Positions 55,701-63,812 of a stretch of DNA of 64,000 nucleotides are shown here, piece by piece. This DNA comes from Butyrivibrio sp. MC2021 (lineage in GTDB: Bacteria > Bacillota > Clostridia > Lachnospirales > Lachnospiraceae): positions 496,001-560,000 of the forward strand of contig NZ_JHXX01000001.1 of assembly GCF_000621605.1 (NCBI RefSeq), written 5' to 3'. Every line of letters begins with the position of its first letter. The first letter of the stretch is position 1. The notes under the pieces were generated by a model that did not search any database, was not told the DNA's origin, and saw nothing but the letters and a program-made list of their open reading frames with translations. Made by a program: the position numbers and the translations under genes.

Positions 55701-56685
55701 AGCCTGACTGTCTTCCCGCAATTCCTCCCACGTTATAGCCAACGTGGTCATAGCCGATCTCTCCGTTGTTGATGCAATGGGAGATAATACCAATGCTCAC
55801 ACCGGCAATTCCGCCTATATCAGAAACAGTCACGTCGGATTTGGCTTCCTCACGGCTCTGATTAAAGCCGTCCCTTAAAAGATTAAGCACCGAATTGAGC
55901 TTTTCAAAAGAATCAATGGTGATCTCAGTGTCGGTATTGGTGGTATTTACAAGAGCATCATTTCTGCAGTTGGACAGATTGCCATCGTTCTTACCTGCAA
56001 TGCCTCCGATAAAGTGCATGCCGCTGATGAAGCCTTCCATTCTGCAGGAGGTGATGCTTCCTGTCAGCTCGTTGATACCGACAATTCCTCCTATATAATC
56101 ATTGCCGCATACTATTCCCTTAAAGGAACAGTCATGAATGGTTCCGCAATTATCTCCCGCTATTCCGCCGATAATGGTGGTATTACCGTCGGGCTGAACA
56201 ATGCCTGTCACATTCAGGCTCTCTACAACCGCACCCTTTTGAATATAGGTAAAAAGGCCTGCGTAGGAAAGACCTTTACTGATATTAACCTCAGATATGG
56301 TATGGCCCTGACCGTCAAAATATCCACCGAAGGAAGGTATGCCCCTGAAGTCTTTTCCCAGCAAAGAGATGTTCTCCATAAGAACAACCTTTTTATTCAC
56401 CGACCAGGTATCAAGGCTGCAGTTTCTGGCAAATTCCAGAAACTCATCCGCGGTGCTGATCTTTATTTCCTGAATAACCTTGGGAATAGACTCCTCAATA
56501 TCAGCTCTTATATCCTCATCAACATCAACGACTTTTTCCTCAGCTTTTTTCTGGGAAGCCGTGGTAAGCTCCGAAGTGCTCTCGGTCTCCTCTTGGGCAG
56601 GGGTATCATTTTCCGCAAAAGAGACTGTAACTGAAGCAGAGAACATCATAATAGCCATAAGGGCTGCCAAATATCTTTTTTTCAT
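52789..56685 (-). CDS. Large GLUG-repeat surface protein with helical insert
   Basis: 1298 residues. Signal peptide (about 1-25), then repeated GLUG motifs (for example GGIAGDNCGTIHDC, GGIVGINELTGSI, GGIAGKNDGNLSNC), interrupted by a long helical region (about 365-720, YhgE-like coiled coil), then more GLUG motifs (GGVCGLQEMGTI, GGVAGSSISHI), a beta-rich region, one membrane helix (about 1200-1222) and a basic cytoplasmic tail ending KKKRRRQKSKK. The stop of the MMPL gene is one base before. GLUG repeats are often in adhesins or proteases of unknown ligand. It has a terminator. Confidence 0.85.
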   Translation of the reverse strand: MKKRYLAALMAIMMFSASVTVSFAENDTPAQEETESTSELTTASQKKAEEKVVDVDEDIRADIEESIPKVIQEIKISTADEFLEFARNCSLDTWSVNKKVVLMENISLLGKDFRGIPSFGGYFDGQGHTISEVNISKGLSYAGLFTYIQKGAVVESLNVTGIVQPDGNTTIIGGIAGDNCGTIHDCSFKGIVCGNDYIGGIVGINELTGSITSCRMEGFISGMHFIGGIAGKNDGNLSNCRNDALVNTTNTDTEITIDSFEKLNSVLNLLRDGFNQSREEAKSDVTVSDIGGIAGVSIGIISHCINNGEIGYDHVGYNVGGIAGRQSGYVLRCSNNGKVKGRKDVGGIVGQAEPFITVDLSSDVAFQLQQAMEKLHDSVTVTLKDAKSESDTVTNRLAVISRFTAGAIDDTRYLAAGTVDFANGVTSATTEAFSRIDYILDEASKNGGPMDNAGSAVENIGEASKDIKRTVGDIDIEKYIRDEDELRQYRQAKLILESASAQYSELTERSKRTFYNLAIMNYKGSYDGTTDLQFVDSVGNVITDYSGWSQDNIGTGTNADAQGKWQHGSGEEFPVSGNSEDTQLHAIAQGEADSKSDAYARENYVNPVTGTKGTYTEDIITQTSVLISIYEKHLPEMTDAARVDAQNAMNDIEAAASDFRRAGAQTKDIVGNIAGRSNITFPQFSSEYKAHTASLADNMQGMNDNFGLLASEIRDGNGVLVDDLLNMSDQFTNILELYTDAIDGVLEKDYTNLFTDESYAAAEHTTDATIDSCFNFGECEGDIDCSGIAGTMAIEYDFDKESDITGNKDNPLNTSYLTKCVLRDNRNYGDIKSLKNYAGGVCGLQEMGTIIDCGSYAKVISTSGNYVGGVAGSSISHIVKSYAKGELEGNDYVGGITGDGKHIRECLTIVTVGNAKNWYGAIAGHVAEDGEVRDNYFVSDDLCGIDRVSYTMKAEPIRYDAVSQNKVFIELEEETEEKHEQEPVYRELPYEFSNLKVTFILEDEDLEGGSKKIGQIYKEYGQTLSEEEYPSVDPKEGNYVVWDIDHVDKITSDITVKAGYKRYRTTIAEDNRQEGFYQSELLVDGSFKEDDRLEVKRNFEKTPEMSFSDFLDNYEILTVKVPDDGNSIHQIRFRLRDDLGKLYEMFPGIFKEQHVLYLVKGNERIRLEKTGSMGGYSTYDIEGNEFVISIGIYNSDKVLVLMVAALVIAILLALIILIVVIWNIRKHSKKLPTALKILRTSVSEKIENKEQLFYDDSQDDILKKEIEEYKKSLTGQVDKQESQNESGKKKRRRQKSKK

Positions 56686-56686
56686 A

Positions 56687-59170
56687 TTACACGCCCTCCC
56701 TGCTTGTCATATCCGTTCCTGTCTCCAGCTCCTCTTCTGACTCATCCAGCTTGTGGACTTCTCCGTTATCTATAAAGGCACTGACATTTCCTCTTACCGT
56801 TGCATGGACAATACCATTTACAGTACCTTCGATCCTTCCTCTTACCATGCCGTCAATTCGCATAGCTCCGGAGATCTGTTTCGTCTGAATAGGCATGTTC
56901 ATAACAAAGGCAGTAAGCTCTATGACCTTATCACCCACAAGAAGAATCTGAGGCAGTACAAACATGGTAACAAAGATGGAAATGATGGTTCCTCGACCAA
57001 GGCATTTTCCAATACCGTAGATGGCGCAGTCGGAGGTCATGTTACCGATAAGCGTACCTGCCACCGCCAGCATGGTTCCTGAAGTAATAATTGTAGGGAA
57101 GGAAAGATTCATAGTGTCGATGATGGCTTCCTTCTTTCCTCTGGTGCTTCTAAGCTCTGTATATCTGCCGGCTATAACAATGGCATAGTCGATATTGGCA
57201 CCCATCTGAATGGAGCTGACGATAAGGTATCCCAGGAAAAACAGATTGTCATGCTGTATTGCAGGGAAGGAGAAGTTGATCCAGATACATCCCTGAATAA
57301 CAGCGATAAGCAGCACCGGCATACCTGCTGATTTGAAGGTAAAAAGAAGTACGATAAGTACCGCCAGTATTGATATCACACTGGTCACAGTGTTGTCCCT
57401 GGCAAAACATTTCTTAAGGTCATACTGGCTGACGGATTCTCCTACTACATATATCTTGTCTTCATCATAATATTTCTCAGTGATCCTATGGAGCTCCTGT
57501 ATAAAGTCAAAGGTCTCCTCCGATTCCTGGGGAAGATCAACATAAACCAGGACACGTGAATAGTTCTCACCCTGAAGCTGCTTCTTTGCAAAATTCATCA
57601 TTCTGTCGGCATCATTGAGTTTTTCCATAAGGGAATCGTCAAGAGTTACGTAGCCCTCTTCCACCTCCTGATACACGAACATAAACATCTCTATAAGAGG
57701 CACCTTGTAATTGGCCAGGCCATTGACAACCTTGGCGTAGTCCGAGTCATTAACGGCGTATGCTGCATAAACAAGCTCTGCCACCTCGTAGTCCACATCC
57801 AGAAGCTCTGAAAACTGTCTTGGGGTAAGCTTATCAGTAAGAGTATATCCTCCGATGGCTTCTGCATTGGCAAGGCCTGTAACAGAGGTCACATGCTGAT
57901 TGTTCTCAAGGTCGTCTATAAGTCTTTTTTCCCTCTCATAATCCCCTGAAGGGAAAACAAGGGCCATCATATTATCAGAATAGAAATTTTCATTCTGAAG
58001 ATTCTGTGCCTTCTGAACGTCGTTAATCAGGGGCGGCGTAATCTGACTGTAACCATATACATAAGGAGTTCCCGAAGACAGCCTCTGGGCAATAATAATG
58101 GCCACCACAAAGGCCGGGGCAACTATATATCTGGTGGCATAGGCAAATTTGCCGACGAAGGGAATCTGTGGAATGAAATTCTTATGCTTTGTCTTTTCCA
58201 TGAGATCGGCAAAAAGCATAATGATTCCGGGCATCAAAAGGAATACGGACAAAAGGCTTAACAGAATTGCTTTTATAAGTACAATGCCAAGATCCTTACC
58301 TATTCCAAACTGCATGAACAGCATGGCAATAAGACCACCCATGGTGGTAAGGGAGCTTCCGGAGATCTCGGGGATAGCCTTGGACAAAGAGACAATGCAG
58401 GCTTCGCGGGCCTCCATCTTCTGTCTCTCCTCCTTGAATCTGTTTAGGAAAATAACGGCATAGTCAACAGACAGTGCCAGCTGAAGAACGATAGTAACGG
58501 AATTGGAAACGAAGGATATGGTGCCAAAAAGGAAGTTGGTTCCCATCTGAACCAGGGCCGCGGAGCCGAAGGTAAGAAGCAGCACCGGCACTTCCGCATA
58601 GGCCTGGGAGGTCAAAAGAAGAACTCCCACTACAATAAATACAACAATAACAGAGATGACATCCATCTCCTTTGCAATAAGTTCAGGCTGAATATCTCCA
58701 AGTGTGGTTGATTCATAGGAATCATAATCCGTGAAATATTCTCTTACCTGAGCCAGTGAAACAAGACACTCCTCGTCGTTTTCATCATAGTCAAAGGTGA
58801 TATTAAAAAGGGCTGAGCCATTGGCGTAGTGGTCGCTGCTGTCATCAACTTCGCAGGAAAAAACGCCCTCGATGTTCTGTATGTCTTTCTGTATCATAAG
58901 TGCCTGATCATAGGATATGTTAGCCACCATGGTCTTTACAGAGCCATAGGTAGTAAACTCTTCCTCCATAAGATCCAGACCCTGCCTGGTCTCACAGTCA
59001 GAAGGCAGATAATATGCCAGGTCATTCTCAACCTTGACCCATCCATTTGCAATCACTGAAAATATACACAGAATAGCGTAAATAAGAAAAAAGAGATTTC
59101 GCTTGTCGACGATAAAGCCACAGATCTTCAGCATAAAGCTGTTGCCTGCGTTCCCCTGCTTGTTTGCCAT
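56687..59170 (-). CDS. MMPL/RND family membrane transporter
   Basis: 827 residues, two halves each with a helix, an extracellular domain and about five helices. Motifs VDYAVIFLNRFKEE and ANIDYAIVIAGRYTELR are the helix 4/10 proton-relay regions with Asp-Tyr. Members export lipids or other envelope components. The cytoplasmic tail (about 765-827) has a short alternating hydrophobic/Gly pattern (IDGMVRGRIEGTVNGIV). The next gene encodes the GLUG protein; the two form one operon, so a shared export or envelope function is likely. Confidence 0.88.
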   Translation of the reverse strand: MANKQGNAGNSFMLKICGFIVDKRNLFFLIYAILCIFSVIANGWVKVENDLAYYLPSDCETRQGLDLMEEEFTTYGSVKTMVANISYDQALMIQKDIQNIEGVFSCEVDDSSDHYANGSALFNITFDYDENDEECLVSLAQVREYFTDYDSYESTTLGDIQPELIAKEMDVISVIVVFIVVGVLLLTSQAYAEVPVLLLTFGSAALVQMGTNFLFGTISFVSNSVTIVLQLALSVDYAVIFLNRFKEERQKMEAREACIVSLSKAIPEISGSSLTTMGGLIAMLFMQFGIGKDLGIVLIKAILLSLLSVFLLMPGIIMLFADLMEKTKHKNFIPQIPFVGKFAYATRYIVAPAFVVAIIIAQRLSSGTPYVYGYSQITPPLINDVQKAQNLQNENFYSDNMMALVFPSGDYEREKRLIDDLENNQHVTSVTGLANAEAIGGYTLTDKLTPRQFSELLDVDYEVAELVYAAYAVNDSDYAKVVNGLANYKVPLIEMFMFVYQEVEEGYVTLDDSLMEKLNDADRMMNFAKKQLQGENYSRVLVYVDLPQESEETFDFIQELHRITEKYYDEDKIYVVGESVSQYDLKKCFARDNTVTSVISILAVLIVLLFTFKSAGMPVLLIAVIQGCIWINFSFPAIQHDNLFFLGYLIVSSIQMGANIDYAIVIAGRYTELRSTRGKKEAIIDTMNLSFPTIITSGTMLAVAGTLIGNMTSDCAIYGIGKCLGRGTIISIFVTMFVLPQILLVGDKVIELTAFVMNMPIQTKQISGAMRIDGMVRGRIEGTVNGIVHATVRGNVSAFIDNGEVHKLDESEEELETGTDMTSREGV

Positions 59171-59236
59171 ATTATATTCCCCCCGCGGTATTACATACCA
59201 TTTTTATTATAATACATATAAATGCTCATGGCACAC

Positions 59237-59271
59237 AAAAAAACGGGCAAGCGATAATTTGCCTGCCCGTT
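59237..59271 (-). terminator. Intrinsic terminator after the FapA-type gene
   Basis: AACGGGCA pairs with TGCCCGTT (8 bp, 14-base loop); on the minus strand TTTTTTT follows, just after the stop codon. Confidence 0.92.
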
Positions 59272-59277
59272 ATCTGT

Positions 59278-61830
59278 TTAGATCGCTACGATGGACTCAC
59301 TTTCAATGTCCGCTTTAAATGTAAGATTTCCGTATGCCTTTCTGTCCTCCTCTATCTTTAGCTTTATTCCCGCAATGATAAAGAAGGTTCCTGCATATAC
59401 AACTTCAGTTACTTTGACTCTGGCACCTCTTCCCTTATTGATCTCAGCCTCCAGAGCCTCTTTTTTCTCCCTCATCTGTTTAATATGAAGTTCCTTGGAG
59501 CTTACGGCAGCATTGATCTTGATCTTCCACTGCATAATACGCTTATCACCGGCCCCCAGTTCCTGAAGACGGAGCTTCTCGGATTCCAGAGCGTTAAGTT
59601 CATCTTCTTCTCTGCTAAGGTCCTTACAGATGGCGTTATACTGAGTCAGAATCTGGTTATTAACACCTATATTGACTATAGTCTTTACGCCGCTCTTGTT
59701 TCCAAGATGGGCAACTTCCATGCCATACAGAGAATTGGCTGAGCCTCCGTAAATAATACCGGCTCTTCCATAGGTCTTAAGCATTCCGGTGGCCTGAACC
59801 TCACAGTTGATAAAGAAGTTGGCGGTAATATTTCTGCCTTTTACCACCGCGCCTTCGAAGTACTTGGCGGATACATCGCCCTTGGCCTCTACACCGCCTC
59901 TGAGAGGACAGGTGCAGCCTCCCTTGATGATGACATTGCCTCCGCTGATGATGCTGGAGGATTCCATATGTCCTCCGATGAGCACATCTCCGGTAGCTTC
60001 AATCTCACTTCCGGAATTTACATTTTCCGTTACATATACTGTTCCGTCATATTTGATCTTTTTATCTGTAATATTTACTTCAGGAACCACCAGGAGTTTC
60101 TGGATATGTACCTCTCCATCCTCCATTCTGATAGCTCCGCTGTAGGTGGCAACGTAGGTCACTCTGTCATTTAGGATCATGAAGCCTGTTCCCTTAAGGA
60201 TAGGAACCTCCTTGCCCGGTTTGGCCACAAGAGTTCTTCCGAAAACATCATATCCGTCTTCGCCCTTGGTAGCCTTGTGGTATACCGCCACCTTATCGCC
60301 CACCTTTATCTGTTTGAGCATTTCGATATTTGAAAGATCTGCGGTACCGTCCTTAAGGATTATGGGCTCCGCCAGATCCGAGGTGTCGAAGAAGAACTCG
60401 TAATGTCCGTCCTGACCGTTGACGGGTTCCTTGCCAACAGCTGCCACGAATTTATGGCCAATCTTCTTGTTTTTTACCACATCTGCAATGGCATTATAAT
60501 CAATTCCAAAGGCAACTCTTGCCCTTGTCAAAAAGCCAAGTACAGCCTTTTCTGTGTAAGCTGCCCCGTCCTGTCTGATAGGAAGAGTCATGTAACAGAT
60601 CATATTGTTTGATTCAATGGAGATGATCTGATCCCTTCTAAGGAGCATCTCCTCAGCTACGCGGTCGTCCTCAGTCCTTCCTTCAGGCTTGGAGTAAAGG
60701 CCGTCCTGACTCTCTATAATCTCGCCGTTGGGTCCCACAGATTTTTTGAGCTTATAAGCTCCGGAATCAAGAAGCTTCTGTCTTATTCTGTGCATGTCCC
60801 TGGCGGTATACATCATGGATGAGAATTTGCTTATATCAAGGCCTTCTTCTATGCCCATCCTTATTTCAAACATCTGATCCGCCTGGTACAGGGGCTTACA
60901 ATAAGGAGTGATATCTATCTGATGCTCAAGGCCAAGGCGCATTTCACGCATTTGCTGCCAGCTGTAGGCCGCATCAGCATATTTTCCAACTTCAACACCA
61001 ACCTCAAGGCCAAGACGCACTTCTCTTATGGCGTCGCCTCTCATGTTTACGGATATATAGCGGTCAATGGGCAGATTATTATTAAGGGCTATTCTGACCT
61101 GCTCCAGCTGTTCCTCGTCGAATCTCTGTCCCACATAGGAGGAAATATCTACTTTATCCAGGTAAGCAAGATGCATCTGTTGCAATATGCTTGCATTATA
61201 TTTATCTATTGTCCCTTGATCAAAAACGAGACCATCCTCAGCAGCTTTTCTGATGGCGCGCATCTTGAGATAAGGCATCTCAACCTTAGCATATACTGAG
61301 ATATCAAGACTTGCCTGTAAGCCCTTTCGTATTTCTCTCATCTGCTGGGAGCTGAAGGCTGGATCCAGGTAAAAAATTACAGGAACGCCGTCAGTCTTAC
61401 TAAGGCCCAGCCTTATCTGCTTCATCTGGTCCGCAAAATACTCTTTTTTTGCATAGGTTGACACATCAACATCATCAAGGATTCCCTGCCTGATCTGAGA
61501 AAGCTGCTGGGTATCAAAGCCCTGCTTCCTGTACTCAGTCATATCCACCTTCTGCTGCATCTCAAGTCTCATCTCTTCCATGGCTGTCCAGGAGAGCTTG
61601 GGATTAAAATATTTGGAAACATCAACCTTCGCCAAAATACCTTTTCTGATCTCTGATAATTGGAGCGCATTAAACTTAAGGGCCTTCAGTTTCTCAACAT
61701 CAGCCCCTGCCTCTTTGCATAGCTGTAACTCCTTCTCATACGCCTTGGTATCAAAGGAGTCCAGACCCGCATTAATATTAAGTTCATCGATCATTTCAAT
61801 ATCAGATGCCATATCAATATTATAAACCAT
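59278..61830 (-). CDS. FapA-family (DUF342) protein with N-terminal repeats
   Basis: About 850 residues. About twelve repeats of 24-27 residues in the first 370 follow the pattern QMxEIRxGLxxxVDVSxYA (for example QQMREIRKGLQASLDISVYA), then DUF342/FapA beta-solenoid with EATGDVLIGGHMESSSIISG, and a C-terminal coiled coil (LSREEDELNALESEKLRLQ). The start was set at the ATG at 61830; no good ribosome binding site is seen, so another start (TTG at 61851 or ATG at 61812) is possible. Function unknown; FapA-type proteins have been linked to membrane or polysaccharide regulation. Confidence 0.85.
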   Translation of the reverse strand: MVYNIDMASDIEMIDELNINAGLDSFDTKAYEKELQLCKEAGADVEKLKALKFNALQLSEIRKGILAKVDVSKYFNPKLSWTAMEEMRLEMQQKVDMTEYRKQGFDTQQLSQIRQGILDDVDVSTYAKKEYFADQMKQIRLGLSKTDGVPVIFYLDPAFSSQQMREIRKGLQASLDISVYAKVEMPYLKMRAIRKAAEDGLVFDQGTIDKYNASILQQMHLAYLDKVDISSYVGQRFDEEQLEQVRIALNNNLPIDRYISVNMRGDAIREVRLGLEVGVEVGKYADAAYSWQQMREMRLGLEHQIDITPYCKPLYQADQMFEIRMGIEEGLDISKFSSMMYTARDMHRIRQKLLDSGAYKLKKSVGPNGEIIESQDGLYSKPEGRTEDDRVAEEMLLRRDQIISIESNNMICYMTLPIRQDGAAYTEKAVLGFLTRARVAFGIDYNAIADVVKNKKIGHKFVAAVGKEPVNGQDGHYEFFFDTSDLAEPIILKDGTADLSNIEMLKQIKVGDKVAVYHKATKGEDGYDVFGRTLVAKPGKEVPILKGTGFMILNDRVTYVATYSGAIRMEDGEVHIQKLLVVPEVNITDKKIKYDGTVYVTENVNSGSEIEATGDVLIGGHMESSSIISGGNVIIKGGCTCPLRGGVEAKGDVSAKYFEGAVVKGRNITANFFINCEVQATGMLKTYGRAGIIYGGSANSLYGMEVAHLGNKSGVKTIVNIGVNNQILTQYNAICKDLSREEDELNALESEKLRLQELGAGDKRIMQWKIKINAAVSSKELHIKQMREKKEALEAEINKGRGARVKVTEVVYAGTFFIIAGIKLKIEEDRKAYGNLTFKADIESESIVAI

Positions 61831-61978
61831 TTTCAGGTCATCTACTATCAATATACAGTATATGTCAGTCAGTATTTATTGAATTTTTAGAATTAGGTAT
61901 ACAACTTAGCGTTTATCCATGAAACGAAATGACATTTTGACCAAATTTGCCCCCGGAAATTTCTACGTTTTCACATAA

Positions 61979-61992
61979 TGAAAGCGCTTTCA
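61979..61992 (+). promoter_or_regulatory. cre site (CcpA operator) of the pectate lyase gene
   Basis: TGAAAGCGCTTTCA is a perfect palindrome matching the cre consensus TGWAANCGNTNWCA. It overlaps the -35 of the downstream promoter, where CcpA would repress. Confidence 0.9.
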
Positions 61993-62016
61993 TTCCCAGT
62001 ATCCGTGTGCTATGAT
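61988..62016 (+). promoter_or_regulatory. Pectate lyase promoter
   Basis: TTTCAT (61988-61993), 17-base spacer, TATGAT (62011-62016) with an extended TGC before it. The -35 is weak and lies in the cre site. Confidence 0.6.
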
Positions 62017-62076
62017 ACTATCGTGTTTTGGTTTGGGAGGCTTAAACATTTTTCAGAATATTGGGAGGACAAACAA

Positions 62077-63648
62077 ATGTTACGTAGGTATGCAAAAAAG
62101 CTATTGGTAGCCATACTGACGGCAGCTGTGGTAGTATCTACAGCCAACGTGGCTACAACGGGGAAAACCGCTGAGGCGGGATCAAACATCATTGCAGACG
62201 GATGGTATTACATCAAGGACATAGGCAGCCAGAAATACCTTGATGTTGCAGGAGGCAATGACTCCAACGGGGCCAATGTTCAGCAGTACAAGGGCATTGG
62301 TGGAGATCCTCAGAAATGGTATGTAACTAATCAGGGAAGTAATTATATCACTATCAGAAGCGGTCTTAAGGGTGGCCGCATGCTGGATGTTAACGGTGGT
62401 AAGGCTGACAATGGCACAAATATTCAGATCTGGGTTGCCAACGGCAGAGATTCACAGACCTTTAAGGTTAAAAAAATCTCCAGCGGTGTGGTAGCACTTC
62501 AGACAAAATGCAGCAATAACAAGCAGGCTGTTGATGTTAACGGCTCATCTTCTTCAGACGGTGCCAATGTTATCACAATGAAATACACCGGAAAAGCCTG
62601 TCAGCAGTTCAAATTTGAAGCCTGCAATCAGGGTTCAAGCGGTTCAGGTTCAAGCGGCGGCTCAGGCTCAGGCAGTGGCTCAGGTTCAGGCAGTGGTTCA
62701 GGAAGTGGTTCCGGATCAGGTTCAACAACACCTTCCGGCAACACCATCACAGTTAAAAATGGTGGAACAACTCTTGAGTCAGCAATCAGCAAGGCTTCAG
62801 CAGGAACAACCATTATTATCGATGGTACTGTAAAGAGCGGCGCTGTTAAGCTTAAGAGCGGAGTACATATTTCAGGTAAGAACAATGCAACAATCGACTT
62901 CTCTTCTACCAGTGGCAGCTCAGGAAGAGGAATTACAATCTCAGGAAGCGGCAGCAAGCTTGAGAACTTTACAGTTAAGAACGCAGCCGACAACGGTATC
63001 TTCATCGACGGAAACAACAACACCTTCACCAATGTGACCTGCTGCTACAACAAGGATGCAGGCTTCCAGGTAAGCAACGGCGGTGCCAACAACAAGTTCT
63101 ACAGCTGCCATTCACACCACAACGCAGATCCTAAGGGTGAGAACGCAGACGGATTTGCTGTTAAGCTTCATTCAGGTGTAGGCAACTACTTCGAGAACTG
63201 TGTAGCCGAATACAACAGTGATGACGGATGGGACTGCTATGCAGCTCACGGTGCAGTTACACTTAAGAACTGCAAGGCTAACTACAACGGCTATTGCAAT
63301 GGTATTTACGGTGATGGCAACGGATTCAAAATGGGTGGTGTAGACAACAAGACATCAGGCGTTGCAGCTCACCTTGATCCTCTTAACCACTATCTTGAGG
63401 GATGTCAGGCAATCGGCAACTATGCCAGCGGATTCGACAGAAACAACCAGAACGGTGTTGTAACCATGAAGAACTGCCTTGCAGACGGCAACAAGAAATA
63501 CAACTACAACTGGCCTAAGGAAGGAACTCCTTCAGCTCTTGGCAAAAAGGTAACCTTCGGTACAGCTATTATCGACAGCTGCACATCCAAGAACGGAAAG
63601 AACAACATCAAGGGCGCTTCATTAAAGGGAACTTGCGTTGGATTCTAA
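62077..63648 (+). CDS. Secreted pectate lyase (PL9) with ricin-type binding domain
   Basis: 523 residues. Signal peptide about 1-34 (KKLLVAILTAAVVVSTANVA), ricin-B/CBM13-type domain about 36-187 (QxW-like repeats KWYVTNQG, TFKVKK, QFKFEA), Gly/Ser linker about 188-220, then right-handed beta-helix (TVKNGGTTLESAISKA onward) with CCYNKDAGFQVSNGG, NSDDGWDCY and GDGNGFKMGG typical of PL9. It cleaves pectate; Ca-binding acids are in the DDGWD region. The ATG at 62077 follows GGGAGG at 8 bases. A cre site suggests catabolite control. Confidence 0.92.
   Translation: MLRRYAKKLLVAILTAAVVVSTANVATTGKTAEAGSNIIADGWYYIKDIGSQKYLDVAGGNDSNGANVQQYKGIGGDPQKWYVTNQGSNYITIRSGLKGGRMLDVNGGKADNGTNIQIWVANGRDSQTFKVKKISSGVVALQTKCSNNKQAVDVNGSSSSDGANVITMKYTGKACQQFKFEACNQGSSGSGSSGGSGSGSGSGSGSGSGSGSGSGSTTPSGNTITVKNGGTTLESAISKASAGTTIIIDGTVKSGAVKLKSGVHISGKNNATIDFSSTSGSSGRGITISGSGSKLENFTVKNAADNGIFIDGNNNTFTNVTCCYNKDAGFQVSNGGANNKFYSCHSHHNADPKGENADGFAVKLHSGVGNYFENCVAEYNSDDGWDCYAAHGAVTLKNCKANYNGYCNGIYGDGNGFKMGGVDNKTSGVAAHLDPLNHYLEGCQAIGNYASGFDRNNQNGVVTMKNCLADGNKKYNYNWPKEGTPSALGKKVTFGTAIIDSCTSKNGKNNIKGASLKGTCVGF
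62631..62731 (+). repeat. Gly/Ser linker hexamer repeat in the pectate lyase gene
   Basis: Imperfect tandem GGTTCA/GGCAGT-type hexamers encode about 34 residues of Gly-Ser. This stretch may vary in length between strains. Confidence 0.8.
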
Positions 63649-63716
63649 TTTATCAGTCAAAAAATAAGCGCAGCTCTCCCATACCGGAAACTAAAACAAC
63701 AATAAAGAAATATGAT

Positions 63717-63752
63717 AAATGCAGGAAAAAACATTCCTGCATTTATTTTTTT
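63717..63752 (+). terminator. Intrinsic terminator of the pectate lyase gene
   Basis: AAATGCAGGAA pairs with TTCCTGCATTT (11 bp, 6-base loop) followed by ATTTTTTT. Confidence 0.93.
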
Positions 63753-63812
63753 ACGTACATGTAATATAATAAAAATCATTTTAAAAACACATTAACAAGG
63801 AGTATATAACGT

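Noticed and set aside
62628-63032. Long minus-strand frame opposite the pectate lyase linker
   Set aside because: It is a Pro/Glu low-complexity product of the Gly/Ser repeat in another frame.
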